Of a stretch of 47,363 nucleotides of DNA, positions 24,487-32,834 are shown piece by piece. Source of the stretch: Epibacterium ulvae (GTDB lineage Bacteria; Pseudomonadota; Alphaproteobacteria; Rhodobacterales; Rhodobacteraceae); contig NZ_JAHHIR010000054.1 in the NCBI RefSeq assembly GCF_018678075.1, positions 1-47,363 on the forward strand. The letters run 5' to 3'. Positions within the stretch are counted from its first letter, which is position 1; every line of letters begins with the position of its first letter. The notes below the pieces were generated by a model that saw only the letters and a list, made by a program, of their open reading frames with translations, searched no databases and had not been told where the DNA came from. Made by a program: the position numbers and the translations under genes.

Positions 24487-25065
24487 ATGGCCAAACTCTA
24501 CTTCAATTATTCCACCATGAACGCGGGCAAGTCGGCGATGTTGCTGCAGGCATCCCACAATTATCGCGAAAATAATATGCACACTTATCTGCTGACGGCG
24601 GATTTTGATGATCGGGCAGGGGCTGGAAAAATTGCCTCGCGAATCGGTATCGCCGCTGAGGCCGATTCGTTTTCTCCCACCGACGACCTGTTTGAGCGGA
24701 TCGCCAGCGTCTTGGCCGAACACCAACTTGCGGCCGTTTTTATTGATGAAGCGCAATTTCTCAGCAAGGAACAGGTCTGGCAATTGGCGCGTGTCGTGGA
24801 TGATCTGAAAGTCCCGGTTCTGTGTTACGGCCTGCGTGTCGATTTTCGTGGTGAGTTGTTTCCAGGTTCTTCGGCGCTGCTGGCGCTGGCGGATGAAATG
24901 CGCGAGGTGCGCACCATTTGTCACTGCGGAAAGAAAGCCACGATGGTGGTGCGCAAGGGCGCGGATGGGCACATTCTGACCGACGGCGACCAGGTACAAA
25001 TCGGCGGGCAAGAAAGCTATGTATCGCTGTGTCGAAAGCACTGGCGTGAGGCGATGGACAGCTAG
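24487..25065 (+). CDS. tdk: Thymidine kinase (type II, TK1-like)
   Basis: Tdk phosphorylates thymidine with ATP in the pyrimidine salvage route. The 192-residue protein has the Walker A region STMNAGKSAMLLQ close to the N terminus, VFIDEAQFLSKEQV with the Walker B aspartate and catalytic-site Glu, the lasso region YGLRVDFRGELFPGS, and cysteines CHC and CRKH that bind the structural zinc. Length is normal. It stands on the plus strand before rimO, separated by about 90 bases. Confidence 0.94.
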   Translation: MAKLYFNYSTMNAGKSAMLLQASHNYRENNMHTYLLTADFDDRAGAGKIASRIGIAAEADSFSPTDDLFERIASVLAEHQLAAVFIDEAQFLSKEQVWQLARVVDDLKVPVLCYGLRVDFRGELFPGSSALLALADEMREVRTICHCGKKATMVVRKGADGHILTDGDQVQIGGQESYVSLCRKHWREAMDS

Positions 25066-25152
25066 CTTTCGCGCATCGTCGACGGGGCGCTGGCCGCCCT
25101 CATGCAAAATGATGCATTCCAATGTGGGCCGCAGCGTATTATACGCGCGCCC

Positions 25153-26553
25153 ATGACCAGCAATCCGCCAGAGCTTCGCCCCGACCTTGCCCCCAAACCC
25201 ACGCTGTCTGATGCACCTCGCGAAGGGCAGCCGACATTGGGGATGGTGTCGCTTGGCTGTCCCAAAGCCTTAGTCGACAGTGAGCGGATCCTGACCCGTC
25301 TGCGCGCCGAAGGTTACGGTATCTCACCGGACTATTCCGGTGCCGATGCGGTGATCGTCAACACCTGCGGTTTCCTGGACAGCGCCAAGGCCGAAAGCCT
25401 CGATGCGATTGGGGAAGCGCTCAAGGAAAACGGCAAGGTGATTGTGACGGGCTGTCTGGGTGCAGAGCCGGATTACATCCGCGAACACCACCCGCGTATT
25501 CTGGCAGTGACCGGCCCCCATCAATATGAACAAGTGCTGGACGCTGTACACACGGCAGTGCCGCCAAGCCCGGATCCGTTTGTTGATTTGCTTCCCGCCT
25601 CTGGCGTCAAACTGACCCCGCGCCATTTCAGCTATCTGAAGATTTCCGAGGGCTGCAACCACAAGTGCAAATTCTGCATCATCCCGGATATGCGCGGCAA
25701 ACTGGCGTCACGTCCGGCCCATGCGGTTCTGCGCGAAGCTGAAAAGCTGGTTGGGGCAGGGGTGCGTGAACTGTTGGTGATCAGCCAGGACACCTCGGCC
25801 TATGGGTTGGATCGCAAATACGACACCCACCCGTGGAAAGATGGTGAGATCCGCAGCCACATTCAGGACCTGACCCGCGAGCTGGGGCGTCTGGCACCGG
25901 CGGATGAGCTGTGGGTGCGTCTGCACTATGTCTACCCCTATCCGCATGTGCGCGAGCTGATCCCGCTGATGGCGGATCCCGACAATGCCGTGCTGCCCTA
26001 CTTGGATATTCCGTTCCAACATGCCCACCCGGATGTGTTGAAACGCATGGCCCGCCCCGCTGCTGCCGCCAAAACACTGGATGAAATCCGCGCCTGGCGC
26101 GAGACCTGTCCGGACATCACCCTGCGCTCGACTTTTATCGTGGGCTACCCGGGTGAGACCGAAGCAGAATTCCAGCATCTTCTGGACTGGATGGAAGAAG
26201 CGCAGCTCGACCGTGTTGGCTGTTTCAAATACGAAAACGTCGCCGGGGCTCGGTCGAACAATCTGCCGGATCACGTGCCGGAAGAGGTCAAGCAAGAGCG
26301 CTGGGAGCGGTTCATGCAGACCGCACAGGTGATTTCCGAGGCCAAGCTGGAGGCCAAAGTCGGCCAGCGCATGCAAGTGATTGTCGATGACATCGACGAA
26401 GACGGCATTGCCACCTGCCGGACCAAGGCAGACGCGCCGGAAATCGATGGCAACCTGTTTATCGACGAAGGCACCAAGGCGTTGAATGTGGGCGATCTGG
26501 TCACCGTCGATGTCGATGAGGCTGGCGAATATGATCTGTGGGGGCGGCTCTAA
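25153..26553 (+). CDS. rimO: Ribosomal protein S12 methylthiotransferase
   Basis: RimO is a radical-SAM enzyme that adds a methylthio group to an aspartate of ribosomal protein S12. The 466-residue protein has the three N-terminal cluster cysteines C36, C72 and C101 ([21 protein letters not shown]), the radical-SAM triad C168-x3-C172-x2-C175 ([10 protein letters not shown]), and a C-terminal TRAM-like domain from about residue 400. I chose the ATG at 25153 because family members begin nearby; an upstream in-frame ATG at 25102 lacks support. Confidence 0.94.
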   Translation: MTSNPPELRPDLAPKPTLSDAPREGQPTLGMVSLGCPKALVDSERILTRLRAEGYGISPDYSGADAVIVNTCGFLDSAKAESLDAIGEALKENGKVIVTGCLGAEPDYIREHHPRILAVTGPHQYEQVLDAVHTAVPPSPDPFVDLLPASGVKLTPRHFSYLKISEGCNHKCKFCIIPDMRGKLASRPAHAVLREAEKLVGAGVRELLVISQDTSAYGLDRKYDTHPWKDGEIRSHIQDLTRELGRLAPADELWVRLHYVYPYPHVRELIPLMADPDNAVLPYLDIPFQHAHPDVLKRMARPAAAAKTLDEIRAWRETCPDITLRSTFIVGYPGETEAEFQHLLDWMEEAQLDRVGCFKYENVAGARSNNLPDHVPEEVKQERWERFMQTAQVISEAKLEAKVGQRMQVIVDDIDEDGIATCRTKADAPEIDGNLFIDEGTKALNVGDLVTVDVDEAGEYDLWGRL

Positions 26554-26573
26554 GGCCTCACAGATCAGGTCCT

Positions 26574-26888
26574 TTACCCGTCGTTCAGTATCTTTGCGAG
26601 CCGATCAAGCAGTGCTTTGTTTGGGCAAAAATCCTGCACCTCGTCCTGTCGCCCACTTGGCAAGGCAGAGACATGCAGCGCGCAAGTATTGTCACAGCCG
26701 GAACTGCGGCATTGGGTGACCAGATTTGAATAGTTGCGTGGATCCAACTGCCCGGAATGCATCGCGGCGCTCAGATCTACCCCAACGGAGGCGGCGACTT
26801 CTTTGGTCAGCCACATGTGACGATGCACCTGCCCAAGGGGGTAGCGGCGGCTGGTTTCCCTGTCAGCTTCGCGTTTCTGCGAGCTCAT
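26574..26888 (-). CDS. DUF6455 cysteine-rich small protein, second of pair
   Basis: A 104-residue protein with cysteines C60, C65, C69 and C88 (CRSSGCDNTC, then FCPN). It shares its overall plan with the gene before it: an N-terminal helical part with LTKEVAASVGVDLSAAMHSG, then the cysteine cluster. DUF6455 proteins have no known function; the four cysteines suggest a metal or iron-sulfur site, or a redox role, which is inference. The ATG follows the previous stop after 1 base, so translation is coupled. Both genes lie downstream of an FNR-type box. Confidence 0.82.
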   Translation of the reverse strand: MSSQKREADRETSRRYPLGQVHRHMWLTKEVAASVGVDLSAAMHSGQLDPRNYSNLVTQCRSSGCDNTCALHVSALPSGRQDEVQDFCPNKALLDRLAKILNDG

Positions 26889-26889
26889 G

Positions 26890-27186
26890 TCAGCGGGCCT
26901 GATGCAAGTAGGAGAATAGATCAGCGTTGCGGCAGTATTTAGGCGTGCGATCCACCTTGAGCGCTGACCCTGCAGTTTCCTCTAACTGGCCGCGTGCCTC
27001 GTTTTGGTCGAGCCAGCCTTGGCAGGCCTGCGGTGCGCTGCAGCGACTGCACCGCATAACGGCTTCGGCGATCTCTTCAAATTGGAGGTGGCCGGAAGTA
27101 GCTTCTTCTTCCAGGTCAAGTCCCACAGCTTTGCCCATCCGGTCGAACAGCTGCACGTGCTTTTTGATCTTGGCCAAGTCGGTCAT
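26890..27186 (-). CDS. DUF6455 cysteine-rich small protein, first of pair
   Basis: A 98-residue protein with cysteines C46, C49, C55 and C85 (MRCSRCSAPQAC, then KYCRNADLF). The N-terminal part, LFDRMGKAVGLDLEEEATSG, matches that of its neighbour, so the two arose by duplication and diverged. I chose the ATG at 27186, with AAGGAG 8 bases before it, over a longer frame start at 27252, because the longer start would bury an FNR-like box. Function unknown; control by oxygen or electron-transport state is likely. Confidence 0.82.
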   Translation of the reverse strand: MTDLAKIKKHVQLFDRMGKAVGLDLEEEATSGHLQFEEIAEAVMRCSRCSAPQACQGWLDQNEARGQLEETAGSALKVDRTPKYCRNADLFSYLHQAR

Positions 27187-27245
27187 CACAACACTCCTTT
27201 TGCTTGGGGTCAGATCTTTCTTAGCAAAGGACGCATCGTGGTTTC

Positions 27246-27259
27246 TTGACATGTATCAA
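27246..27259. promoter_or_regulatory. FNR/FnrL-type box upstream of the DUF6455 pair
   Basis: TTGAC-ATGT-ATCAA is a 14-base dyad one base away from the FNR consensus TTGAT-N4-ATCAA. It is centred about 66 bases before the start of the first DUF6455 gene. FnrL, Dnr and Crp proteins of this lineage bind such sites. Which one acts cannot be told from the sequence. Confidence 0.6.
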
Positions 27260-27402
27260 TCAAAACAGATTATCCGAGATACAGATTTCCGTATGAGGTT
27301 AATCATGTTGTTTTGCAGATGCTTAACCCGTGTGGGTGAGGCGTATTTGCCCGTGCCACGAATGGCAGAAGCTTCGATAAACCGACGAAACCCCGTTGAG
27401 GC

Positions 27403-27789
27403 TTAGCCCTTCAGCGCATCCAGGTAGGCGCGCGTGGCGTCTTGAACCCGGCGAAACCGATCCCCGCCGAGCTTTTTGCCGCCGTACCACCGGGTGACTA
27501 TGATCACGTGATCCGTCAGCTCTTCGCGTTCCATCATACGTAGGATCACCATCGCGGCGCCGCTTTCGCCATCGTCGGCTTTCAGCCCGCCCGTCGGCAA
27601 TATTGCCGCCCAAGTGTTGTGGGTGGCTTTGGCGTAGCTGCGGTCAGATTTCAAATCACGCAGCACTGTGTCCACATCGGCGCGCGATTGCACCGACGCG
27701 CCGCTCACCGCGTATTTGGAACCTCGATCGGTCAGCAAAACGCCGAGTTGGCGCAGTTCCGGCAGTTGGCCCGTGTCTGAAACGGCCAT
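27403..27789 (-). CDS. YigZ/IMPACT-family protein
   Basis: A 128-residue protein of the UPF0029/YigZ family (the bacterial relatives of yeast Yih1). The signature DRGSKYAVSGASVQSRADV is followed by KATHNTWAAIL, DDGESGAAMVILRMME and TRWYGGKKLG, the last block being the hallmark. The C-terminal ferredoxin-like domain of longer members is absent. Function is unclear; links to translation and ribosome binding are suggested for the family. The ATG overlaps the stop of the upstream peptidase gene by 1 base (TGATG). Confidence 0.87.
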   Translation of the reverse strand: MAVSDTGQLPELRQLGVLLTDRGSKYAVSGASVQSRADVDTVLRDLKSDRSYAKATHNTWAAILPTGGLKADDGESGAAMVILRMMEREELTDHVIIVTRWYGGKKLGGDRFRRVQDATRAYLDALKG

Positions 27790-28490
27790 CAATTCAGACC
27801 GTATTTACGAATAGTGGCCTGAACCACTTTGACACGATCCGGGTTTGACGGGTGGCTGCCCAGAAACCGATCTCCGGGATCTGGCAGGCGGTAGAAGAAC
27901 CTGACCCCCTCGCTTGGACGATAGCCCGCGCGGTGAGTGATAATGGTGCCCAACTCATCCGCCTCCAGTTCGAACTCTTTGGAATAGCCACGTGCGCCCA
28001 CTGTCGCGCCAAGGTCTTGCGCATTGGCGACATCTAACGAGGTGCCGCCGGCAAGGGTGGCGAGGCCTCCCAGAATAATCGCGCCCGATATGGCGTTTTG
28101 ACGTTGGCGTGCCAGGTGATTGCGGATGTGATGGGCGGCTTCATGCGACATGACAAAGGCCAGCTCGTCCCGGTTTGCCAATTGCCGCAGCATGGCTTGG
28201 GTAAAGACTATGCGCGGGCGGCCATTCTTGTCGAGGGTCTGAAAGGCGTTGGGCGGCGCGTTGCGATCGGGATCGATGCTAACATGGAAATCGCAGTTCA
28301 GCCCGGACGTACGGTTGCGGCACTCACGCTCTGCCACGGGTTCCACAACGGACTGCACCGACGCAAAAGCCGCGCGGTCAACACCCTTGGAACTGCGCGC
28401 TTGCTGCGCTGTGGTGACCTGAGGCTGTTCAATGACCACATCACAGGCTGCAATCGACAACACAGCCATTAACATCAAGAGCCGGCGCAT
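27789..28490 (-). CDS. M48-family metallopeptidase lipoprotein
   Basis: A 233-residue protein with a signal peptide ending in lipobox AAC (C16), so it should be a membrane-anchored periplasmic peptidase. The zinc motif HEAAH is at 116-120 (H116, E117, H120) and the third ligand is E174 in ELEAD. Related proteins such as BepA/LoiP act in outer-membrane quality control. It overlaps the next gene (YigZ type), so the pair is co-transcribed. No regulator is visible. Confidence 0.9.
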   Translation of the reverse strand: MRRLLMLMAVLSIAACDVVIEQPQVTTAQQARSSKGVDRAAFASVQSVVEPVAERECRNRTSGLNCDFHVSIDPDRNAPPNAFQTLDKNGRPRIVFTQAMLRQLANRDELAFVMSHEAAHHIRNHLARQRQNAISGAIILGGLATLAGGTSLDVANAQDLGATVGARGYSKEFELEADELGTIITHRAGYRPSEGVRFFYRLPDPGDRFLGSHPSNPDRVKVVQATIRKYGLN

Positions 28491-28640
28491 TTTTGATCCT
28501 TTTCCCTTCCGGAATTCTAACCCCGATCATAACCCGTTTGGACCGCAAGGATCAATCTCTGCGCAGCCTTTAACCGGATGGGGGCAGCCGTCACATTGCT
28601 GTGCCTTGCCAGCATCGCAATCCCATGCCAGTCTGAACCC

Positions 28641-28892
28641 ATGTTTACAATCGAACATGAATTCGACTCCACGGTGATCACTCTGGTTGATGAGGGGAAA
28701 ACCCCATTGCAAGAGGACATCGTCGTCAACGCTTTCTCTGAATGTGTCACGGTAGAACAGATGGATCCCCGAACCGATCAGCTGATGCGCTTGACGTTGA
28801 GCCATGAACAGGTGCGTGATCTTGCGGCGGCTCTTGATCTGCCCGAAGGGATCTATCGTTTGGTGGAAGACGACGAGGACGAAGACGACTAG
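28641..28892 (+). CDS. 83-residue acidic protein, conserved hypothetical
   Basis: MFTIEHEFDSTVITLVDEG opens an acidic protein with VNAFSECVTVEQMDPRTDQL, LSHEQVRDLAAALDLPEGIYRL and a run of Asp/Glu at the end. I recall similar short proteins in other Rhodobacterales but know of no function. The ATG at 28641 is chosen because homologous-looking sequence begins there; the frame opens upstream. It has no obvious ribosome binding site, so an upstream start is possible. It is convergent with DUF167 on the other strand. Confidence 0.6.
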   Translation: MFTIEHEFDSTVITLVDEGKTPLQEDIVVNAFSECVTVEQMDPRTDQLMRLTLSHEQVRDLAAALDLPEGIYRLVEDDEDEDD

Positions 28893-28914
28893 GTGAGACG
28901 GCAGATCAGGGCCG

Positions 28915-29127
28915 TCAAGCTCTCGTCACGTGAAACAGCTTGTCACGGGCTGTTGCGCCGCGCACAAGTTCCCATTGCGACGGCGCTATGCCAATTGCGG
29001 TCGCCAGCATGTCCCGCACGGCGTCATTGGCCTTGCCATTTTCCGGCACCGTGGTGACTGAGACCTTCAATGCAGGAGCGGCCAGATGCGTCAGATCCGG
29101 TAGGTCTTTCTTGCGTGGTTTGCCCAT
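28915..29127 (-). CDS. DUF167 (YggU) small protein
   Basis: A 70-residue protein of the YggU/DUF167 family. The pattern LKVSVTTVPENGKANDAVRDML then VRGATARDKLFHV matches the family (V-x-x-x-P-E-x-G-K-A-N and G-x-x-x-R-x-K). Function unknown. I chose the ATG at 29127 (MGKPRKKDLPDL); the frame opens further upstream with non-family sequence. Confidence 0.8.
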   Translation of the reverse strand: MGKPRKKDLPDLTHLAAPALKVSVTTVPENGKANDAVRDMLATAIGIAPSQWELVRGATARDKLFHVTRA

Positions 29128-29314
29128 GTCATCCAAAATCCGGGGTCGTTTGTGTTGTCCGGATCCTTGACGGGGACAGATCATGCGTGCAAGTCGAACA
29201 TCACCGGCCATCCCATAGAAATCTTAGCGAAACCTCAGCTAGGACGGGATTGCACCTTGAACTTGAGCCTGTGACAACAGACATAGGCTACGCCCATGTA
29301 AAGAGGTTTCACAT

Positions 29315-29893
29315 ATGAGCACCCGAAACGACGCAGCCCTCGACTTCCTTCTGACACGGCGCTCGCGTCCCGCCAAGACACTGGTTGCTCCGGCACCGAG
29401 CCGCGCCGAACTGGCCCCGATCCTGACGGCCGCGGCACGCACGCCAGATCATGGAATGCTGGTGCCCTGGCGGTTTATCGTCGTGGAAAAAGGCGCCATG
29501 GCGCGGATGGCAGAGCTGACGGTCGCGGCGGGGCAGCGTTTGGGCAAATCAGACGAAGACATTGCCAAAGGGCGCAGCCAGTTTGATCTGGGGCATCTGG
29601 CTGTGGTTGTGGTCGAAGTACAGACCCCATCCCCCAAGATTCCGGCGGTTGAGCAGTGCTATGCCGCCGGAGGTGCCTGTCTGTCGCTCTTGAATGCGGC
29701 GCTGGCGGCGGGGTGGGGTGCCAATTGGCTGTCGGGTTGGGCAAGCCACGATCATGACTTCTGCAAGGCGGCGTTTGATTTGCAAGACAACGAGCGCGTT
29801 GCTGGCATCGTCCATATCGCGACCGAAGGCCCGCGTCCGCCGGAACGCCCGCGTCCCAACCTTGACGACATTACCACTTGGGTATCCGAGTAA
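29315..29893 (+). CDS. Nitroreductase-family FMN oxidoreductase
   Basis: A 192-residue FMN enzyme of the YdjA-like subgroup. The N-terminal motif LLTRRSRPAKTL carries the first FMN-binding arginines, DHGMLVPWRFIVVE follows, and AAGGACLSLLNAALAAGWGANW is the helix region typical of the family. Such enzymes reduce nitro compounds or quinones with NAD(P)H, but the natural substrate is unknown. It is followed after 33 bases by the EI24 membrane protein on the same strand. Confidence 0.88.
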   Translation: MSTRNDAALDFLLTRRSRPAKTLVAPAPSRAELAPILTAAARTPDHGMLVPWRFIVVEKGAMARMAELTVAAGQRLGKSDEDIAKGRSQFDLGHLAVVVVEVQTPSPKIPAVEQCYAAGGACLSLLNAALAAGWGANWLSGWASHDHDFCKAAFDLQDNERVAGIVHIATEGPRPPERPRPNLDDITTWVSE

Positions 29894-29926
29894 ACACCAC
29901 GACTGGCAGGAAGGCCGCAGTACCTC

Positions 29927-30628
29927 ATGATTTTGGATTCTTTTTTCAAGGCTCTGGCCCAGCTCGGTGACCCACGGTTTCGCCATGTTCTGTTCAAGGG
30001 GATTGGCCTGACAATCGCCTTGCTGTTTGGCGCATATGCTTTGGTGTTTGTGGCGATCAACACGCTGGTTGGTGGTGAGACGACGTTGCCGTTGATCGGG
30101 CAGGTGGCTTGGGTGGATGATCTTTTGTCCTGGGGGTCGATCATCCTGATGATCTTGCTGTCGACGGTCCTGATGGTGCCCGTCGCATCCGCCATCACGT
30201 CGATGTTTTTGGAGGACGTGGCCCAGGCGGTTGAGGACAAACACTATCCGTATCTTCCCGCTGCCGAGAGCATTCCTTTCCTGACGGCATTAAAAGACAC
30301 GTTGAATTTCCTCGGCGTGTTGATCGTTGCCAACCTATTGGCCTTGATCCTTTATGTGATGTTTGCCCCTGCAGCGCCCTTGATTTTCTGGGCTTTGAAC
30401 GGGTTTTTGCTGGGGCGTGAGTATTTCACACTGGTCGCCAGCCGTCGGATCGGCATCACCGCGGCGCGGGCTTTGCGATCCAAACATGCGGCAACGATCT
30501 GGCTGGCAGGTGCGCTAATGGCCATCCCGCTGTCGGTCCCCTTGGTGAACCTGATTGTTCCGATCCTAGGCGCTGCGACCTTTACCCATGTGTTCCACCG
30601 GTTGAACACGCGGGTGGTTGCGGCGTAG
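29927..30628 (+). CDS. EI24/CysZ-like membrane protein
   Basis: A 233-residue protein with four or five membrane helices: a first pair near residues 25-50 and 70-100, then two near 130-165, and a last one near 195-220. WALNGFLLGREYFTLVASRR is the EI24/CysZ family block. CysZ imports sulfate in enterobacteria; whether this member does so is not known, though a sulfate-activation gene is in this window at a distance. It probably forms a transcription unit with the nitroreductase gene. Confidence 0.82.
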   Translation: MILDSFFKALAQLGDPRFRHVLFKGIGLTIALLFGAYALVFVAINTLVGGETTLPLIGQVAWVDDLLSWGSIILMILLSTVLMVPVASAITSMFLEDVAQAVEDKHYPYLPAAESIPFLTALKDTLNFLGVLIVANLLALILYVMFAPAAPLIFWALNGFLLGREYFTLVASRRIGITAARALRSKHAATIWLAGALMAIPLSVPLVNLIVPILGAATFTHVFHRLNTRVVAA

Positions 30629-30803
30629 TCGGGTTGCCTTTTCAGGTGATACTCGCATGCCTCGCGTGATTGGCAAAAAAGTGCAGGGAATTTGCGTTAG
30701 CCCGCTGTTTGCCCGGAAATGCGGCACTGCAGGATCCCGAAACAGGCGCAAAACATGGTTTTACTGGGCGATTTGCGAAAACCAGACGTAGCTTGAATAT
30801 GCG

Positions 30804-30872
30804 GGGGCGCTCTTGCGCTCATTCCCAGCGCCCTCACACTCGCACGGCGGCCCTTCTCCAGCTAGGGCCGCC
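30804..30872. other. Two tandem stem-loops after the EI24 gene
   Basis: GGGCGCT (30805-30811) pairs with AGCGCCC (30827-30833). GGCGGCCCT (30846-30854) pairs with AGGGCCGCC (30864-30872). They lie between convergent genes in a 298-base gap that has no gene. They may form a shared terminator or a small structured RNA. There is no T-run. Confidence 0.4.
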
Positions 30873-30926
30873 ACCCCAATCCCCAAGCGGTTTGGATGAG
30901 GCGGCACGATCCTAACGGCTGAGCCC

Positions 30927-31202
30927 TTAAACGGGATCTGGGATCCGGTCGAACCAATCAAAATCATTCACCGAAATCACCCCGGACAAGATGATGGCTG
31001 CTATAACCGCCCATAAAACGGCGGCAACACCCGTGGTGATCAGCGCCTTGGCCTTGAGGTGGTGTTGTTCCGGCGCACCTGCATGGGTTCCGGGAACGAT
31101 TTCGCCGCGGTCCCCTTGAGTCTCAATCCGGATTGGAATGATGATCAGGAAGGTCATGAACCAAATCACCGCATAGAGAACGAGCCCAGACGTAATCGCC
31201 AC
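30927..31202 (-). CDS. DUF1467 small membrane protein
   Basis: A 91-residue protein with two membrane helices, at about residues 5-25 (VLYAVIWFMTFLIIIPI) and 50-75 (ALITTGVAAVLWAVIAAIIL). It has the DUF1467 middle GDRGEIVPGTHAGAPEQHH, which is highly conserved. The family is limited to alphaproteobacteria and has no known function. It follows the methylmalonyl-CoA epimerase gene by 87 bases, a pairing seen repeatedly in Rhodobacterales. Confidence 0.87.
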   Translation of the reverse strand: MAITSGLVLYAVIWFMTFLIIIPIRIETQGDRGEIVPGTHAGAPEQHHLKAKALITTGVAAVLWAVIAAIILSGVISVNDFDWFDRIPDPV

Positions 31203-31289
31203 TTTTTTCTCCCATCAGATATCTCGACGCCGGGTATGAGACCCGCGTTATATGTCCCGCGCCCAGATCAGGCGCAGGGCTTTATCGTC

Positions 31290-31694
31290 TCACACTTCTT
31301 CGAGTTCAACCAGACAACCGTTGAAATCTTTGGGATGCAGGAAAAGAACCGGTTTGCCATGGGCACCGATTTTTGGCTCGCCCGATCCCAGAACGCGTGC
31401 GCCTTGTTCTTTCAAGTGATCGCGCGCCGCCAGAATGTCATCCACCTCATAGCAGACATGGTGGATGCCACCGGTCGGGTTTTTTGCAAGGAAGCCATTG
31501 ATGGGGGAGTCTTCTCCCATCGGATAAAGCAGCTCGATCTTGGTGTTCGGCAATTCGATAAAGATCACAGTGACGCCGTGGTCGGGTTCATCCTGAGGTG
31601 CGCCAACTTTGGCACCAAGGGCATTGCGGTATTGATCCGCCGCCGCCTCCAGATCCGGTACGGCAATTGCCACGTGGTTCAACCGTCCAATCAT
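31290..31694 (-). CDS. mce: Methylmalonyl-CoA epimerase
   Basis: Mce interconverts the two methylmalonyl-CoA epimers so that propionyl-CoA carbon can enter central metabolism through methylmalonyl-CoA mutase. It is a 134-residue vicinal-oxygen-chelate enzyme. RLNHVAIAVPDLEAAADQY carries the first His, IELLYPMGEDSPINGFL and GGIHHVCYEVDDI the middle ligands, and CLVELEEV the last Glu. I chose the ATG at 31694, with GGAGGAGG about 6 bases upstream; an upstream extension is not family-like. Confidence 0.94.
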   Translation of the reverse strand: MIGRLNHVAIAVPDLEAAADQYRNALGAKVGAPQDEPDHGVTVIFIELPNTKIELLYPMGEDSPINGFLAKNPTGGIHHVCYEVDDILAARDHLKEQGARVLGSGEPKIGAHGKPVLFLHPKDFNGCLVELEEV

Positions 31695-31833
31695 TGCTTC
31701 CTCCTCCTGTCGCAGTGCATGGGTTTGCTGAGTTTTAAGTGGCATGTTTATGCGTGCCGCACCGCAGCAACGCAAGTGCGGCACATCGGCGCTTGTAACA
31801 ATCGACGTAAGTCAGCGCGAAATACGACTGCAG

Positions 31834-31848
31834 TTAACTTCTAATTAG
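31834..31848. promoter_or_regulatory. Candidate CtrA-type site
   Basis: TTAA (31834-31837), 7 bases, TTAG (31845-31848): one base off the CtrA box TTAA-N7-TTAA. It lies 55 bases before the response-regulator gene. Weak evidence, one mismatch, by eye. Confidence 0.28.
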
Positions 31849-31902
31849 CCTCGTTTTCCTAGCCTCGATTCGGAACACATTCGACCTGGAGCATGTAAAG
31901 CC

Positions 31903-32622
31903 ATGGAAGATTCGGAACTCTTTGCCGCCGCCCAACGTATGCCGACATCCCGTCGACCGTTGCTTGGGTTGACCGTATTGGTTGTAGAAGACAGCCGTTT
32001 TGCATGTGAGGCTATGCGCCTTTTGTGCCTGCGAAGCGGGGCCCGGATCCGACGCGCGGACTGTTTGAAATCAGCACGTCGTCATCTGCAGGCCTATCGC
32101 CCCTCGGTAGTGATTGCCGATTTGGGCCTGCCCGATGGCAGCGGGACCGAATTGATCGCAGAATGCGCCGAGGTAAACCCACGCGTGGGCGTCATTCTGG
32201 GGACTTCCGGTGATCTGGGTCGCGAAACTGAGGCGCTGGATTCCGGGGCCGATGGGTATTTGCAAAAGCCGATCGCGACCCTGGGTCAGTTCCAAGCGGC
32301 AATCCTGCGCCATCTACCGCCAGACTGGCAATTGCGACGACCAACGCCGCTGTCTGACGAAGCGGTGGAACCGGATATGCTGGCGTTCCAGGATGATCTG
32401 GCTCATGCCGCCGATATCCTGAGCGAGGGCGACGACGCCAAGAGCTTGGATTACGTGGCTCAGTTCGTGGGCGGTGTCGCACGCAGCATTGGGGATCAGA
32501 CGCTGGCAGATGCTGCGATCACCCTTGCCACCGCACGTTCCGAGGGCCAGCCCCTGGGTACAGCTACGGCCGCAATGGCAGGTCTGGTACAAGACCGCTT
32601 GGAAAAACGAGTCGCGATTTGA
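31903..32622 (+). CDS. Response regulator with unassigned C-terminal domain
   Basis: A 239-residue protein. Residues 23-140 are a receiver domain with acidic pocket E29-D30, phosphoacceptor D73 (VVIADLGLPDGSG), T101 and K122, all in place, so it should accept phosphate. Residues 150-239 are alanine-rich and helical (DDLAHAADILSEGDDAKSLD then QFVGGVARSIGDQTLADA) and could be a histidine-phosphotransfer-like or protein-binding bundle, but I see no output-domain signature and no DNA-binding domain. No kinase is adjacent. A possible 38-residue membrane peptide follows after 2 bases. Confidence 0.85.
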   Translation: MEDSELFAAAQRMPTSRRPLLGLTVLVVEDSRFACEAMRLLCLRSGARIRRADCLKSARRHLQAYRPSVVIADLGLPDGSGTELIAECAEVNPRVGVILGTSGDLGRETEALDSGADGYLQKPIATLGQFQAAILRHLPPDWQLRRPTPLSDEAVEPDMLAFQDDLAHAADILSEGDDAKSLDYVAQFVGGVARSIGDQTLADAAITLATARSEGQPLGTATAAMAGLVQDRLEKRVAI

Positions 32623-32624
32623 TC

Positions 32625-32741
32625 ATGATGGAAGCCGTCGTCGTTGTATTTGCCACATTGGGCATCAGCTTGTCCCTGCAATCCTTTGCCCATGCAAAAG
32701 AGGCGCGCCGATTCCGGCGCAAAGGTTCAAAAACTAGCTAG
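32625..32741 (+). CDS. Possible 38-residue membrane peptide
   Basis: Starting 2 bases after the response-regulator stop, MMEAVVVVFATLGISLSLQS is a single membrane helix, followed by FAHAKEARRFRRKGSKTS, a basic tail. The topology fits a small membrane protein. The two adjacent ATGs (32625 and 32628) have only weak support from an upstream GGAAAAA. Function unknown; it could also be a random frame. Confidence 0.4.
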   Translation: MMEAVVVVFATLGISLSLQSFAHAKEARRFRRKGSKTS

Positions 32742-32834
32742 GGCATAGCGCCAGTGCGGACAGACCGTCACCTTGAACGCAAACGGGCCACCACAATTGG
32801 CAGCCCGCCACAAAAAACTGTCTGACCAGCTGAT

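Noticed and set aside
24100-25122. A 340-codon minus-strand frame across tdk and the gap before it
   Set aside because: The part over tdk is a shadow, and the part in the gap (24100-24486) resembles no family I know and has no ribosome binding site.
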